DNA of 64,000 bases, from positions 1 to 64,000 of the forward strand of contig CAJTCE010000012.1 in assembly GCA_910574745.1 (NCBI GenBank), in the 5' to 3' direction. The position numbers and the translations under genes are program-made. This document shows positions 28,403 through 36,757 of the stretch, piece by piece (position 1 is the first letter of the stretch; each line of letters begins with the position of its first letter). The notes under the pieces are model-generated. The model did no database searches and was not told the DNA's origin. It saw only the letters and a list, made by a program, of their open reading frames with translations. This DNA is from Lachnospiraceae bacterium (GTDB lineage: Bacteria > Bacillota > Clostridia > Lachnospirales > Lachnospiraceae).

Positions 28403-29266
28403 TTATTCGTTGGGGCGTTGGTAAAATCTTCCTGCTACTTGTTCGGTTTTCATGACGTTTATGAAGGCATGGGGGTCTATTTCCTTGATGGCGCGGATGA
28501 TGATTTTGCTTTCTTCGCTGGAGACTACGGAATAGACTACTTTTCGCTCATGGTGTTCGTAGGAGCCTTCACCTTCCATGATGGTAGCGCCGTGGTTGCT
28601 GATCTTGGAGATGGCTTTATATACTTCCTTGGCGTGGTTGGTTACGATAAACAGGGTCTGCTGCTGGTATCTTTTGTATAAAACGTGAAGGATCTGGGTA
28701 GAAGCAAACTGGAAGATTATGGAGTAAAGGGCTTTGTCCCAGCCGAATAAGATGCCTGCTATGGTAAGGATGATGACGTTAAAGCCAAGTACTACGTTCC
28801 AGGAATCTACGCCTTTCTTTTCCGATAAAAAGATGGCGATAAAATCGGTTCCGCCTGTGGTGGCGCTCATCATCAGGCACAGGCTCATGACACAGCCGTT
28901 GATCAGGCCGCCGAATACGCTGATCAACAGGGTGTCATAGGTTATGGCGTATTCCGGGATGATATCCGTGAGTACGCTGGTTAAGATAATCATCAGGCAG
29001 GAATAAAGGGTAAACTTTTTGCCGATATATTTAAATCCTATGTAAACGGGGATCGCGTTGAGAATCAGATTGACTACCGTATAGGGCAGGGTAATCTGGA
29101 AAAACAGTTTTGCGCCCCGCTGTATGAGAAGCGCCAGTCCCGTTGCGCCGCCGGGATAAAGACCGCCGGTGCGGACGAAGGATTTGATATTTAATGCCAT
29201 CATAAAGGCGGCAAGACAGATGATAACAATTCTTTTTCCATCTTCTTTGATATTGAACTTCATCAT
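28403..29266 (-). CDS. YitT family membrane protein (DUF161-DUF2179)
   Basis: I take the start at 29266 (MMKFNIKEDGKR), preceded on the minus strand by a strong GGGGGA, not the 23-residue longer frame. The 287-residue product has five or six membrane helices (about residues 15-195, with GGLYPGGATGLALL and SATTGGTDFIAIFLS) and a soluble C-terminal DUF2179 domain (about 205-285). The role of the family is unsettled. It is not linked to an operon here. Confidence 0.92.
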   Translation of the reverse strand: MMKFNIKEDGKRIVIICLAAFMMALNIKSFVRTGGLYPGGATGLALLIQRGAKLFFQITLPYTVVNLILNAIPVYIGFKYIGKKFTLYSCLMIILTSVLTDIIPEYAITYDTLLISVFGGLINGCVMSLCLMMSATTGGTDFIAIFLSEKKGVDSWNVVLGFNVIILTIAGILFGWDKALYSIIFQFASTQILHVLYKRYQQQTLFIVTNHAKEVYKAISKISNHGATIMEGEGSYEHHERKVVYSVVSSEESKIIIRAIKEIDPHAFINVMKTEQVAGRFYQRPNE

Positions 29267-29540
29267 AAATTCCCCCTGAATTTTATAGCTTATCCAAATG
29301 TAAATTCTTAATTTGAGCTGCTTATGTTGGTGCATTTGAAACTCTATGTAAGATATTATAATACATTTATGAGAAAAAGGAACAGAAATTATGATAAATA
29401 AGCAGAAGGAAAAGACCCTACGATTTTTCCTCTGTCACTGACTTTTTGGCCTATAAGGCTGTTATACTTAGTAGAAAGCTTTCAAAAGCGCAGATGACTG
29501 TAAAGGATTTGCGCATGGATAAAAAATCGGAGGTAACAGA

Positions 29541-30086
29541 GTGGATGAGGATTTCCTTCTGGTTCTGGGCATCAGGAATGGAAGAGAGGATGCCGCAGAG
29601 CGGTTCGTCAGGAAATATTATAGTGAGATTTTAAACTACTGTTTTGCAAAAACCGGGGACTTTATGCAGGCGGAGGATATTACACAGCAGACCTTCTTAA
29701 ATTTTTTTAAGAATATCGGACGGTATGAACACCGGGGTAAGGCGAAGAATTATCTCTATGTGGCAGCAGGCAACCTTTGTAAAAATTTTTATGAGCAAAA
29801 GGGAAGGTCTAAGGAAGTGTCTTTAAGCGAGGAAGAAAGAAATGCGCTGGCAGATGAGGGAAATAGGGATTTTGCAGGGAAAACGGCAGAGGAAATCAGC
29901 ATTCGGGAGGCGCTTTCACAGCTGCCAAATGAACAGAGGGAAGCGGTGCTTCTGTATTATTTCCAGGAATTAAAGATCAAAGAGGTTGCCGCGATTTTGG
30001 GACAGACCCAGTCCAATATCAAATACCGGTTAAAGGCGGCAAAGAACAGGTTAAAAGAAATATTGAGAAAGGAGGATTTTACATGA
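29541..30086 (+). CDS. ECF-type sigma factor of an ABC-transporter operon
   Basis: A 181-residue sigma-70 family protein with a GTG start after a clear GGAGG. Region 2 shows MQAEDITQQTFLNFFKNI and region 4 shows LPNEQREAVLLYYFQELKIK, then a helix-turn-helix (EVAAILGQTQSNIKYRLKAA). It overlaps the next gene by four bases and heads a four-gene operon with a membrane protein and an ABC-2 transporter. This layout suggests a sigma factor that controls its own export system. Confidence 0.9.
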   Translation: MDEDFLLVLGIRNGREDAAERFVRKYYSEILNYCFAKTGDFMQAEDITQQTFLNFFKNIGRYEHRGKAKNYLYVAAGNLCKNFYEQKGRSKEVSLSEEERNALADEGNRDFAGKTAEEISIREALSQLPNEQREAVLLYYFQELKIKEVAAILGQTQSNIKYRLKAAKNRLKEILRKEDFT

Positions 30087-30865
30087 AAAGGCGTAAAGGA
30101 GCAGATTGGGCGAAAAAGAGCAAAACAGGTTATATTGTGATGGATGAAAGCGTTTTAAAGCCGGAGAGGCTGGAAGAGACCGTTGCTTTATCAAAAAGAA
30201 TCCTTATGGAGCGTGAGAAGGAAAAAGAAGCGGGAATGCTTGAATTCATTTTTGGACAGATGCGTTTTATATCAAAAGGGACGTGGGCGGTAAAGGCAGT
30301 TGTTTTTCTGGGGATGTTCCTTGCTTTGTACGGAATCCGTTTGGAAGAAGGAAAGGGGGCTGATCAGGTAATAGCGGTAGCGGCTTCCCTTCTTGTGCTG
30401 ACGGCTATGCCGGAAATTTGGAAAAATATCAGATATCAGGCTATGGATGTGGAAAGCTGTACCCGTTTCGGACTAAAAAAAGCGTACCTTGCCAGATTTT
30501 TACTGCTGGGTATGGCGGACTTGTGTATGGCGACGGTTTTTGTATTGTGCACAAGCAGATGGCTCTCCTCTCCTTTTTATCAGATAGCGGTATGGCTTTT
30601 AGTGCCTTATAATTCCATGCTGATAGTCTGTCTGTCAATTATGGTCCTTAGAAAAAGAACGTCCGAATCCATGGCGGAGGCGGGCGGCGCCTTATGGATG
30701 GCGGCCGTTTTCTGGTTGACAGGGTATTTGCACATTTATGAAAAGGTACAGCTGTTTATGTGGGGAATCCTTCTTGCATTTTCCTATGTGTATCTTGGAT
30801 TTGTCATAGGGAAGATCGTAAAAAATGCCAATGGGCTTTCGGAGGTGGAATATGTTAGAAATTGA
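30083..30865 (+). CDS. Unknown membrane protein, possible anti-sigma factor
   Basis: A 260-residue protein with a basic and acidic cytoplasmic start of about 75 residues, followed by six likely membrane helices (about 72-95, 98-115, 145-165, 170-190, 205-225, 230-250). It overlaps the sigma factor gene by four bases and the ABC ATPase gene by 14. The position right after an ECF sigma factor suggests an anti-sigma role, but no known anti-sigma motif is visible. It may instead be part of the transporter. Confidence 0.7.
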   Translation: MKRRKGADWAKKSKTGYIVMDESVLKPERLEETVALSKRILMEREKEKEAGMLEFIFGQMRFISKGTWAVKAVVFLGMFLALYGIRLEEGKGADQVIAVAASLLVLTAMPEIWKNIRYQAMDVESCTRFGLKKAYLARFLLLGMADLCMATVFVLCTSRWLSSPFYQIAVWLLVPYNSMLIVCLSIMVLRKRTSESMAEAGGALWMAAVFWLTGYLHIYEKVQLFMWGILLAFSYVYLGFVIGKIVKNANGLSEVEYVRN

Positions 30866-31724
30866 TGGCGTAAGCAAAAAATTCGGAGATTTTTATGCGG
30901 TAGAACATGTTCATTTACAGTTGGAAAAGGGCGTTTACGGATTGCTGGGAGCAAACGGGGCGGGAAAGACCACCCTTATGAGAATGATATGTACTTTGTT
31001 GAATCCTACGGAAGGGGAAATCCGTTATGAGGGAGCGCCGGTTTTAAAGGCGGGAGAGGGCTATCGGAAGGTTTTGGGCTACCTTCCCCAGGATTTTGGA
31101 TATTATCCACAGTTTAGCGCGGAGGAATATCTTCTTTATATAGCGGCGTTAAAAGGGATGAAAGGAAATTATGCCAAGGCAAGGACGAGGGAGCTGCTGC
31201 AGCTGGTTTCCCTGGAAAAAGCGGGCAAGAAGAAAGTAAAGAATTTTTCGGGAGGAATGAAAAGGCGGCTGGGAATTGCCCAGGCGGTATTAAACGATCC
31301 TGAAATATTGGTGTTGGACGAGCCTACGGCGGGACTGGATCCTAAGGAAAGAATCCGTTTCCGCAACTTAATCAGCGAGATGGCGGAGGAGCGGATTGTG
31401 CTGTTATCCACCCATATTGTGTCTGATGTGGAAAATATTGCCAATAAGATTTTAATTATGAAGAACGGAAAAATCCAGACGGCGGGAGGGGTGGAGCGTT
31501 TAACAGGAGAGCTTGAAGGCATGGTATGGAAATGTCTCATGACCCATGAGGAGGCCGCGTATGCGGAAGAACACTATACGGTCTGCAACCGGAAAAAGGA
31601 GGAGGGCGGTATTATGCTTACTTTAATTTCAAAAGAAAAACCGGCTGTCAATGCCAAAGTCGTTATGCCCTCCCTGGAGGATGTCTATATGTATTATTTC
31701 GGAGAGGAGGCAGAGGAAGAATGA
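30852..31724 (+). CDS. ABC transporter ATP-binding protein (ABC-2 type)
   Basis: A 290-residue ATPase. Walker A is GANGAGKTT, the signature FSGGMKRRLGIAQA, and Walker B ILVLDEPTAGLD; the H-loop is LLSTHIVSD. I start at 30852, six bases after a strong GGAGG, since the longer frame begins inside the previous gene with no site. Its C-terminal 70 residues form the accessory domain typical of this group. It partners the permease encoded next (four-base overlap). Confidence 0.94.
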   Translation: MLEIDGVSKKFGDFYAVEHVHLQLEKGVYGLLGANGAGKTTLMRMICTLLNPTEGEIRYEGAPVLKAGEGYRKVLGYLPQDFGYYPQFSAEEYLLYIAALKGMKGNYAKARTRELLQLVSLEKAGKKKVKNFSGGMKRRLGIAQAVLNDPEILVLDEPTAGLDPKERIRFRNLISEMAEERIVLLSTHIVSDVENIANKILIMKNGKIQTAGGVERLTGELEGMVWKCLMTHEEAAYAEEHYTVCNRKKEEGGIMLTLISKEKPAVNAKVVMPSLEDVYMYYFGEEAEEE

Positions 31725-32953
31725 CGATTCTAAAATTTGAAATAAAGAAAATGCTGTGTGCCAAAACATCCATTGCCGCCATTGGATTTTTAATCCTTTT
31801 AGCGGTGGGATTGTGCATCGGTTATATATATGGCGGATACTATGTACAGGAGGACGGCAGTAAAATCCGTGGAATCAAAGCGGCAGTTAAAATGCAGGAG
31901 GCAAAAGAGCCGTGGGAGGGAATGGTAACGGAGGAGGTTGTTGCAAGGGTTATAGAAGAAAATAATAAACTGCATGCCAATCCGTCTTATATAGGTACGG
32001 ATGGATGGCTTTCTGACGAGGGATATTCCAGGCAGCAGGGATTTGAGGATTTAAGGAATCTGATCAACGTTACTTACAGAAAGAGCTTTTCCGATTATGA
32101 TTATTATACCTGCGATCGTTTAAGTCCTGATGACGCCACGGGGTTTTATGACAAAAAGGAGGCTGTATTTGACGAATGGCTGGAAAGAGAGGAGGTAATC
32201 CAGACTTTTTCCGATGAAAAGAGAGCTTATATCAGGGAGCATGCCCTGAATGTGGAAACGCCCTATTATTACGAATATTATGACGGCTGGAAAAAGGTAA
32301 AGGAAATGAACCTGACGCTGGTATTTGGAACGGTTATTGTAATTTGTATCGTATTGGCGGGAAATTTTTCCGCAGAATGCCAGACAAAAGCTGACGCCAT
32401 TTATTTTTCTACCTGTTTGGGAAAGAAAACGGGAAATAAAATGAAAATTGCAGCCGGTTTTATTCTTGCAACGGTCATTTACTGGGGGACAATGCTTTTG
32501 GGAAGCGGCATCTTGCTGCTTGCGTATTCTACATCGGGAGGAACGGTTCCCGTTCAGCTGGAATTTTACAAGGGATTGTATTCACTGACGCAGGCCCAGG
32601 CATGGATTCTGATTCTTCTGTTGGGATATATAGGCTGTATGTCCATGAGCGGACTTACCATGCTGATGTCTTCTAAGTTTAAATCCTCCTTTGTAGCGAT
32701 TATTCTGGCATTCCTGATCATTATGGTTCCTGCCATAGCGACCCAGTCCGTCTATAATAGCTTCTGGAAGGATGTGTTGTCCCTCTTTCCGCATGGAACC
32801 ATTATGGGATATGATTATCTGACCACCTATGTGCTGTATCAGTTTGGGGGCAGGGTATATTCGCCCTTTGAAATATTAATGCCCCTGCATGTGCTATTCA
32901 CAATCGTAACAATTCCCATTACTTATTACTCTTTTCAGAAGTATAAGGCATAA
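31721..32953 (+). CDS. ABC-2 type transporter permease
   Basis: A 410-residue membrane protein with one N-terminal helix (about 14-35), a large extracytoplasmic region (about 36-200), and then five helices between about 205 and 405. This is the ABC2 permease form found with DrrA-like ATPases. It is the last gene of the sigma-factor operon. The substrate is unknown; neither lantibiotic genes nor drug targets are nearby. Confidence 0.87.
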   Translation: MTILKFEIKKMLCAKTSIAAIGFLILLAVGLCIGYIYGGYYVQEDGSKIRGIKAAVKMQEAKEPWEGMVTEEVVARVIEENNKLHANPSYIGTDGWLSDEGYSRQQGFEDLRNLINVTYRKSFSDYDYYTCDRLSPDDATGFYDKKEAVFDEWLEREEVIQTFSDEKRAYIREHALNVETPYYYEYYDGWKKVKEMNLTLVFGTVIVICIVLAGNFSAECQTKADAIYFSTCLGKKTGNKMKIAAGFILATVIYWGTMLLGSGILLLAYSTSGGTVPVQLEFYKGLYSLTQAQAWILILLLGYIGCMSMSGLTMLMSSKFKSSFVAIILAFLIIMVPAIATQSVYNSFWKDVLSLFPHGTIMGYDYLTTYVLYQFGGRVYSPFEILMPLHVLFTIVTIPITYYSFQKYKA

Positions 32954-33116
32954 AGAAAAGCGGATGTGCTCCTGTTTTGTCCTGAGCGGAGGAAACAGGG
33001 GCTTTTCTGATAAATATTTTGGCTTCGGACAAAATTTTGAGAATTGCATATGTACAGTATGTATGTTACCCTTGTGCAGAAGAGAACTCATGTTGCGATT
33101 CGAAAGGAAAATACCT

Positions 33117-34019
33117 ATGATACAAGACATCAATCCCAAACATTTTTATAATCAATTTCACAAAGAAGCCATAAAACCCCTCGATTACATAATCAGTTTT
33201 CACAGCAATCTGATTTTTGCCAGGGAAGCGGGACGGGATTTGGATTTCATCCGTTATGAGGATTTTTTTAAATGGCGTGAAAACATACATGGAAACATAG
33301 AGGCGGAAAAGAAAGCGGAACAAGAGAGGGAAAAAGAATTTCATTTTACATATCTTTTTGCCATCGACAGGCAGAAATATTTCCTGCTGAAAGAAGATGT
33401 GGAATTGGAAATTCCGGGCTTTGTTTATTGCAAAATGTTCGATATCAGAAGGCGCGCCCCTAAATATCAGGTAATGGCGGCTTCTACCGCATGGCATCTG
33501 CATGTGTGGTACAGGGACAACCGGTTCTGCGGACGGTGCGGGGAGAAAACGGAAGAGGATGAAAAAGAGAGGATGCTAAGGTGCCCTGCCTGCGGTAATA
33601 GGGTGTTCCCTAAGGTAGCGCCTGCGGTTATTGTGGCAGTAACTGACGGAAACAGGATTCTTATGACAAAATACGCCAACCGGGAATATAAGCGCTATGC
33701 CCTGATTGCAGGCTTTACGGAAATCGGGGAGACCGTGGAGGAAACAGTCAGACGGGAGGTTATGGAGGAAGTAGGGCTTCATGTAAAAAATATCCGTTAT
33801 TATAAATCCCAGCCCTGGGGCTTTGATCTGAATCTGCTGTTGGGATTTTTTTGTGAACTGGATGATACGGCGTCCATTCATATGGATGAAGGGGAACTGG
33901 CTTTAGCGGAGTGGATGAAGAGAGAGGATGTTCCGGATTACGGAGAAGATTTAAGCCTGACCCACGAGATGATGCGGGTATTTAAAGAAGGGGGTACTGA
34001 TAAAAGGCGCATATATTAA
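33117..34019 (+). CDS. nudC: NAD+ diphosphatase NudC-like Nudix hydrolase
   Basis: A 300-residue protein with the NudC layout: an N-terminal domain, a four-cysteine zinc ribbon (CGRCGEK ... CPACGN), and a Nudix box GFTEIGETVEETVRREVMEE near residue 200. After the box comes SQPWGFDLN, a variant of the SQPWPFPxS motif that marks NAD(H) pyrophosphatases. NudC splits NAD(H) and can remove NAD caps from RNA. I start at 33117 (MIQDINPKHF), because the longer frame from 32964 adds 51 residues of non-family sequence. Confidence 0.88.
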   Translation: MIQDINPKHFYNQFHKEAIKPLDYIISFHSNLIFAREAGRDLDFIRYEDFFKWRENIHGNIEAEKKAEQEREKEFHFTYLFAIDRQKYFLLKEDVELEIPGFVYCKMFDIRRRAPKYQVMAASTAWHLHVWYRDNRFCGRCGEKTEEDEKERMLRCPACGNRVFPKVAPAVIVAVTDGNRILMTKYANREYKRYALIAGFTEIGETVEETVRREVMEEVGLHVKNIRYYKSQPWGFDLNLLLGFFCELDDTASIHMDEGELALAEWMKREDVPDYGEDLSLTHEMMRVFKEGGTDKRRIY

Positions 34020-34065
34020 ATGAGCGTAATTTTATGTATAAGATTTTACTATTAAGAGAAATATG

Positions 34066-34112
34066 AAAAAGCTGCTGACAGAAGATGCTTTCATCCCTAT
34101 CAGCAGCTTTTT
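34066..34112. terminator. Terminator after nudC, possibly bidirectional
   Basis: AAAAAGCTGCTGA (34066-34078) pairs perfectly with TCAGCAGCTTTTT (34100-34112). A- and T-runs lie at both ends, so it could serve both strands. Confidence 0.85.
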
Positions 34113-34157
34113 AGTAACGAATGCTTTTAAATAAAGATTTTATAACGTTTGTTTATA

Positions 34158-34183
34158 AAAGGCTGGTTTCTTGAATCAGCCTT
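34158..34183 (-). terminator. Terminator of the minus-strand GntR-ABC operon
   Basis: AAAGGCTG (34158-34165) pairs with CAGCCTTT (34176-34183). Read on the minus strand the hairpin ends in a short T tract just past the permease stop. Confidence 0.65.
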
Positions 34184-34191
34184 TCTGCTTT

Positions 34192-34860
34192 CTACAATGT
34201 CCTGCGTTCCATAATCCGTAATGAAATCCCGTAGGAAATTCCCAATGTTGCCAGTACTAGGATAATAAAGGCGGGAATGATCAACGCTGTATTGGCTGTA
34301 AACAGAGACTGGACAAATTTTATAATGTCGGCTTTATAAATATGGAAGTGTTCCAGTACTTTATTGCCGATATAGACGGCGGCAACAATGATACCGAAGA
34401 CCAAAAAGATGGCAATTCTTCCGTTATCCCCTCCGAATTTCAGCTGTATGGGAAGCATAAACGCCACTATGAACAGGAGCATGAGATAAATCGAAAGGGC
34501 AACAGGGATAAAATCCGGTCCGATGAAGTTGATATTTTTAATCATGCCGATGACTGTACAGATGACGGTGGAAAAAATCAGGCCGACCATGCCACATATC
34601 AGACTGAAAACATATTTTTCCAGTACATAGGTTTTCCGGCTGACAGGAAGGGTAAATAGAAAACTGATACTGTGGTCCAGCTCGTCATAGCTGATGGTAG
34701 TCAACACAAACATGAAAAAGACGATGGTTATATAGCTGATGACAAAAGCGGCGGAGCTGGTAGAGGAGCTTGTAAGAAAGATAGAAACAATGCATAAAGC
34801 TACAAGCATTCTGATATTCAAAAAAATCAGTTGGAAGTCTTTGATCAATAAACCTTTCAT
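34192..34860 (-). CDS. ABC-2 type permease of the GntR-ABC operon
   Basis: A 222-residue protein with six likely membrane helices (for example LFLNIRMLVALCIVSIFLTS near the start and ALIIPAFIILVLATLGISYG near the end). It overlaps the ATPase gene by four bases. It completes a YtrA-type regulator/ATPase/permease unit. The substrate is unknown; related systems answer cell-wall antibiotics. Confidence 0.85.
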   Translation of the reverse strand: MKGLLIKDFQLIFLNIRMLVALCIVSIFLTSSSTSSAAFVISYITIVFFMFVLTTISYDELDHSISFLFTLPVSRKTYVLEKYVFSLICGMVGLIFSTVICTVIGMIKNINFIGPDFIPVALSIYLMLLFIVAFMLPIQLKFGGDNGRIAIFLVFGIIVAAVYIGNKVLEHFHIYKADIIKFVQSLFTANTALIIPAFIILVLATLGISYGISLRIMERRTL

Positions 34861-35708
34861 AATGTTTCTCCTTTCACTTTTAACATGATAATGTCGTCAA
34901 TGCTGCCTTTTTCCACGATGATACCCGGATAATTTTCCAGATAAAACCGCTTTTGGGCGGTCAGGCAGCGGTAGCCGTAGCTTTCCTTTAAAACGCTTAT
35001 AATATACTTTTTGTCCAGTTTATCATATTGCTTTTCGTCCACCTTTAAGGAGGCGTAATCCGATAAAAGCACGTCCGTATCCTCGTGGAGGATGATCTTT
35101 CCGTCGCAGATAAAGTAAATATCATCGCAAAGCCCTTCCAGATCCGTGGAAATGTGGGAACTGATCAGAATCCCATGGCTCTCGTCTTCCATATAATCAC
35201 GGAGCATATTCAAAACCTCGTCCCTTGCCACAACATCCAGGCCAGCAGTAGGCTCATCCAGGATCAGAAGCTTTGCGTCATGGCTTAATGCCACCAGTAC
35301 TTTAAGCTTTGCACACATTCCTGTGGAAAATTCCTTGATCTGTTTATCTAAAGGGAGACCGAAACGTTTACAGCGTTCTGCAAAGTCATTTTTGTCAAAT
35401 TTGTCATACATGGCGCTCATAACGGGAATGATCTTGCTTATCGTAAGATAGCCGGAAAAACCGCTGTCAGAAAGGACGATGGAAAGATCCTGCTTATCCT
35501 TGTTTGTTAAAGCGGTATGGGGCTTGCCGAATACGTTTATCTCCCCGCTGTCAATGTGGACAAGGTCCAGAATGGACTTAAAGGTGGTGCTTTTGCCTGC
35601 TCCGTTTTGCCCGATCAGGCCGGTCACGCATCCCGGTTCTAAGGACAGGGAGCAGTCCAGCTTGAAGTTATCATATTGTTTTAAAACATTTTTCATTTCT
35701 AAAATCAT
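34857..35708 (-). CDS. ABC transporter ATP-binding protein of the GntR-ABC operon
   Basis: A 283-residue ATPase with Walker A GQNGAGKSTT, signature EFSTGMCAKLKVLVALS and Walker B LLILDEPTAGLD. The signature is FSTGM rather than the canonical LSGGQ, as in other YtrB-like ATPases. A C-terminal accessory domain of about 80 residues follows. It overlaps both neighbours by four bases. Confidence 0.93.
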   Translation of the reverse strand: MILEMKNVLKQYDNFKLDCSLSLEPGCVTGLIGQNGAGKSTTFKSILDLVHIDSGEINVFGKPHTALTNKDKQDLSIVLSDSGFSGYLTISKIIPVMSAMYDKFDKNDFAERCKRFGLPLDKQIKEFSTGMCAKLKVLVALSHDAKLLILDEPTAGLDVVARDEVLNMLRDYMEDESHGILISSHISTDLEGLCDDIYFICDGKIILHEDTDVLLSDYASLKVDEKQYDKLDKKYIISVLKESYGYRCLTAQKRFYLENYPGIIVEKGSIDDIIMLKVKGETL

Positions 35709-36082
35709 AATGTGTCCTCCAGAATCATATCAAAGGTCTCTTTTATTTCCTGATTTGTCATACCGCAGCTTCTGCCCTTCTGAACGGCCATTTCCAGATC
35801 GGCTTCTACCTGCTTACGCATCTCTTCAAGGATCAGATCGCGGTTTGCCGGAGCTACAAAGCTTCCTTTACCGTGCACAGTAATGATAAAGCCCTCTTCC
35901 TCCAGACAGTCATAGGCTTTTTTAGCCGTCAATGCGCTGATCTTTAAATCCTTGGAAAGTGTTCGGACAGAAGGAAGTATTTCCTCTTCTTTTAGTTCGC
36001 CCGTCATAACAGCTCTTTTGATCTGCTCTACGATCTGTTCATATATGGGCTGCATGGACGAGTTGTTGATCATTAATTTCAT
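35705..36082 (-). CDS. GntR-family (YtrA type) transcriptional regulator
   Basis: I start at 36082 (MKLMINNSSMQPIYEQIV), six bases after GGAGGG, giving 125 residues. The GntR winged helix covers about residues 10-75 (LPSVRTLSKDLKISALTAKK, AYDCLEEEGFIITVHGKGSF). Only a short helical tail follows, which is the YtrA subgroup. Such regulators repress the ABC operon they head until a signal arrives. A perfect palindrome lies just upstream of the gene. Confidence 0.92.
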   Translation of the reverse strand: MKLMINNSSMQPIYEQIVEQIKRAVMTGELKEEEILPSVRTLSKDLKISALTAKKAYDCLEEEGFIITVHGKGSFVAPANRDLILEEMRKQVEADLEMAVQKGRSCGMTNQEIKETFDMILEDTL

Positions 36083-36123
36083 TTGTGTTCCCTCCATCTG
36101 ATAAACAGTATATAACAGTGTTT

Positions 36124-36140
36124 AACAGTTGTCAACTGTT
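36124..36140. promoter_or_regulatory. Palindromic operator candidate for the GntR regulator
   Basis: AACAGTTG (36124-36131) and CAACTGTT (36133-36140) form a perfect 8-1-8 inverted repeat about 40 bases upstream of the GntR start. Two further AACAGT half sites (around 36104-36118) lie between it and the gene. Position and symmetry fit self-repression. Confidence 0.65.
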
Positions 36141-36298
36141 TCATCATAAAAATATTTTTTGTACAAAAGTAATAAGAAACGGGGCGTATAGGAAAGTATT
36201 TCTTTCCCCTTACCTATTGTCAAAAACAAAAAAAGAAAATAAAATAAAAGCAGGAAACAAAAAAGCAGGAAGAACAGTAGATCTGGGAAGAATCATTT

Positions 36299-36757
36299 AT
36301 GTTTCAATATTACAGATATAAATATTATTTTAATGCGGGACACAGCTTTTACAATGAAAGGGAAAATGCCCATACCCATACTTTTACTGTGGGCCTGTAT
36401 ATCGGTGGCGTTGAAAAGGGAAAGGACATTCCTTTTTTTGAAATAGACGCCATAGCAAAGGCGTACTTTACAAACTTTAAAGGGGTATACTTAAACGATA
36501 TGCCGGAATTTGCCGGGAAGGAGCCCAATATAGAAAATATGGGAGATGTATTTTATGAGGCTTTGCGAAAGCGGCTTGAGGAAGCGGGGCTTTCCCTGTA
36601 CCAGCTGGATATTTCTGAGAATCCCCTGTGCGTCTATCAGATTTCTGACAGGATCCTTTTACCCACATCCAGCATGGAGGAGAGCGGGAGGAACTTCAAA
36701 CAGATATTGGGAAGAAAGAAGCAGTTGACCACTTTGAAGCGAGGAGATGAAATATGA
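36299..36757 (+). CDS. 6-pyruvoyl-tetrahydropterin-synthase-like protein of the XrtG cluster (copy 1)
   Basis: A 152-residue T-fold protein. The zinc ligands of the PTPS/QueD family are recognisable: FNAGHSF at residues 11-17 and the HTH of AHTHTF. The Cys that precedes the second site in true synthases (CxxxHGH) is absent; the place reads RENAHTH. It is therefore unlikely to be a standard QueD. No other queuosine or folate genes are near. It heads the exosortase operon and overlaps the next gene by four bases, so its role probably lies with surface-protein processing or glycan assembly. Confidence 0.82.
   Translation: MFQYYRYKYYFNAGHSFYNERENAHTHTFTVGLYIGGVEKGKDIPFFEIDAIAKAYFTNFKGVYLNDMPEFAGKEPNIENMGDVFYEALRKRLEEAGLSLYQLDISENPLCVYQISDRILLPTSSMEESGRNFKQILGRKKQLTTLKRGDEI

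Noticed and set aside
32953-33006. A terminator after the sigma-ABC operon
   Set aside because: AGAAAAGC/GCTTTTCT arms can pair across a long loop but there is no T run, so I did not list it.
32964-33116. A 51-residue N-terminal extension of NudC
   Set aside because: The extension is Cys-rich but unlike any NudC, and begins in the preceding intergenic hairpin; the ATG at 33117 fits family length.
36299-36757. Calling this gene queD for queuosine synthesis
   Set aside because: The catalytic Cys is missing and no other queuosine genes are present; the setting is a surface-glycan operon.
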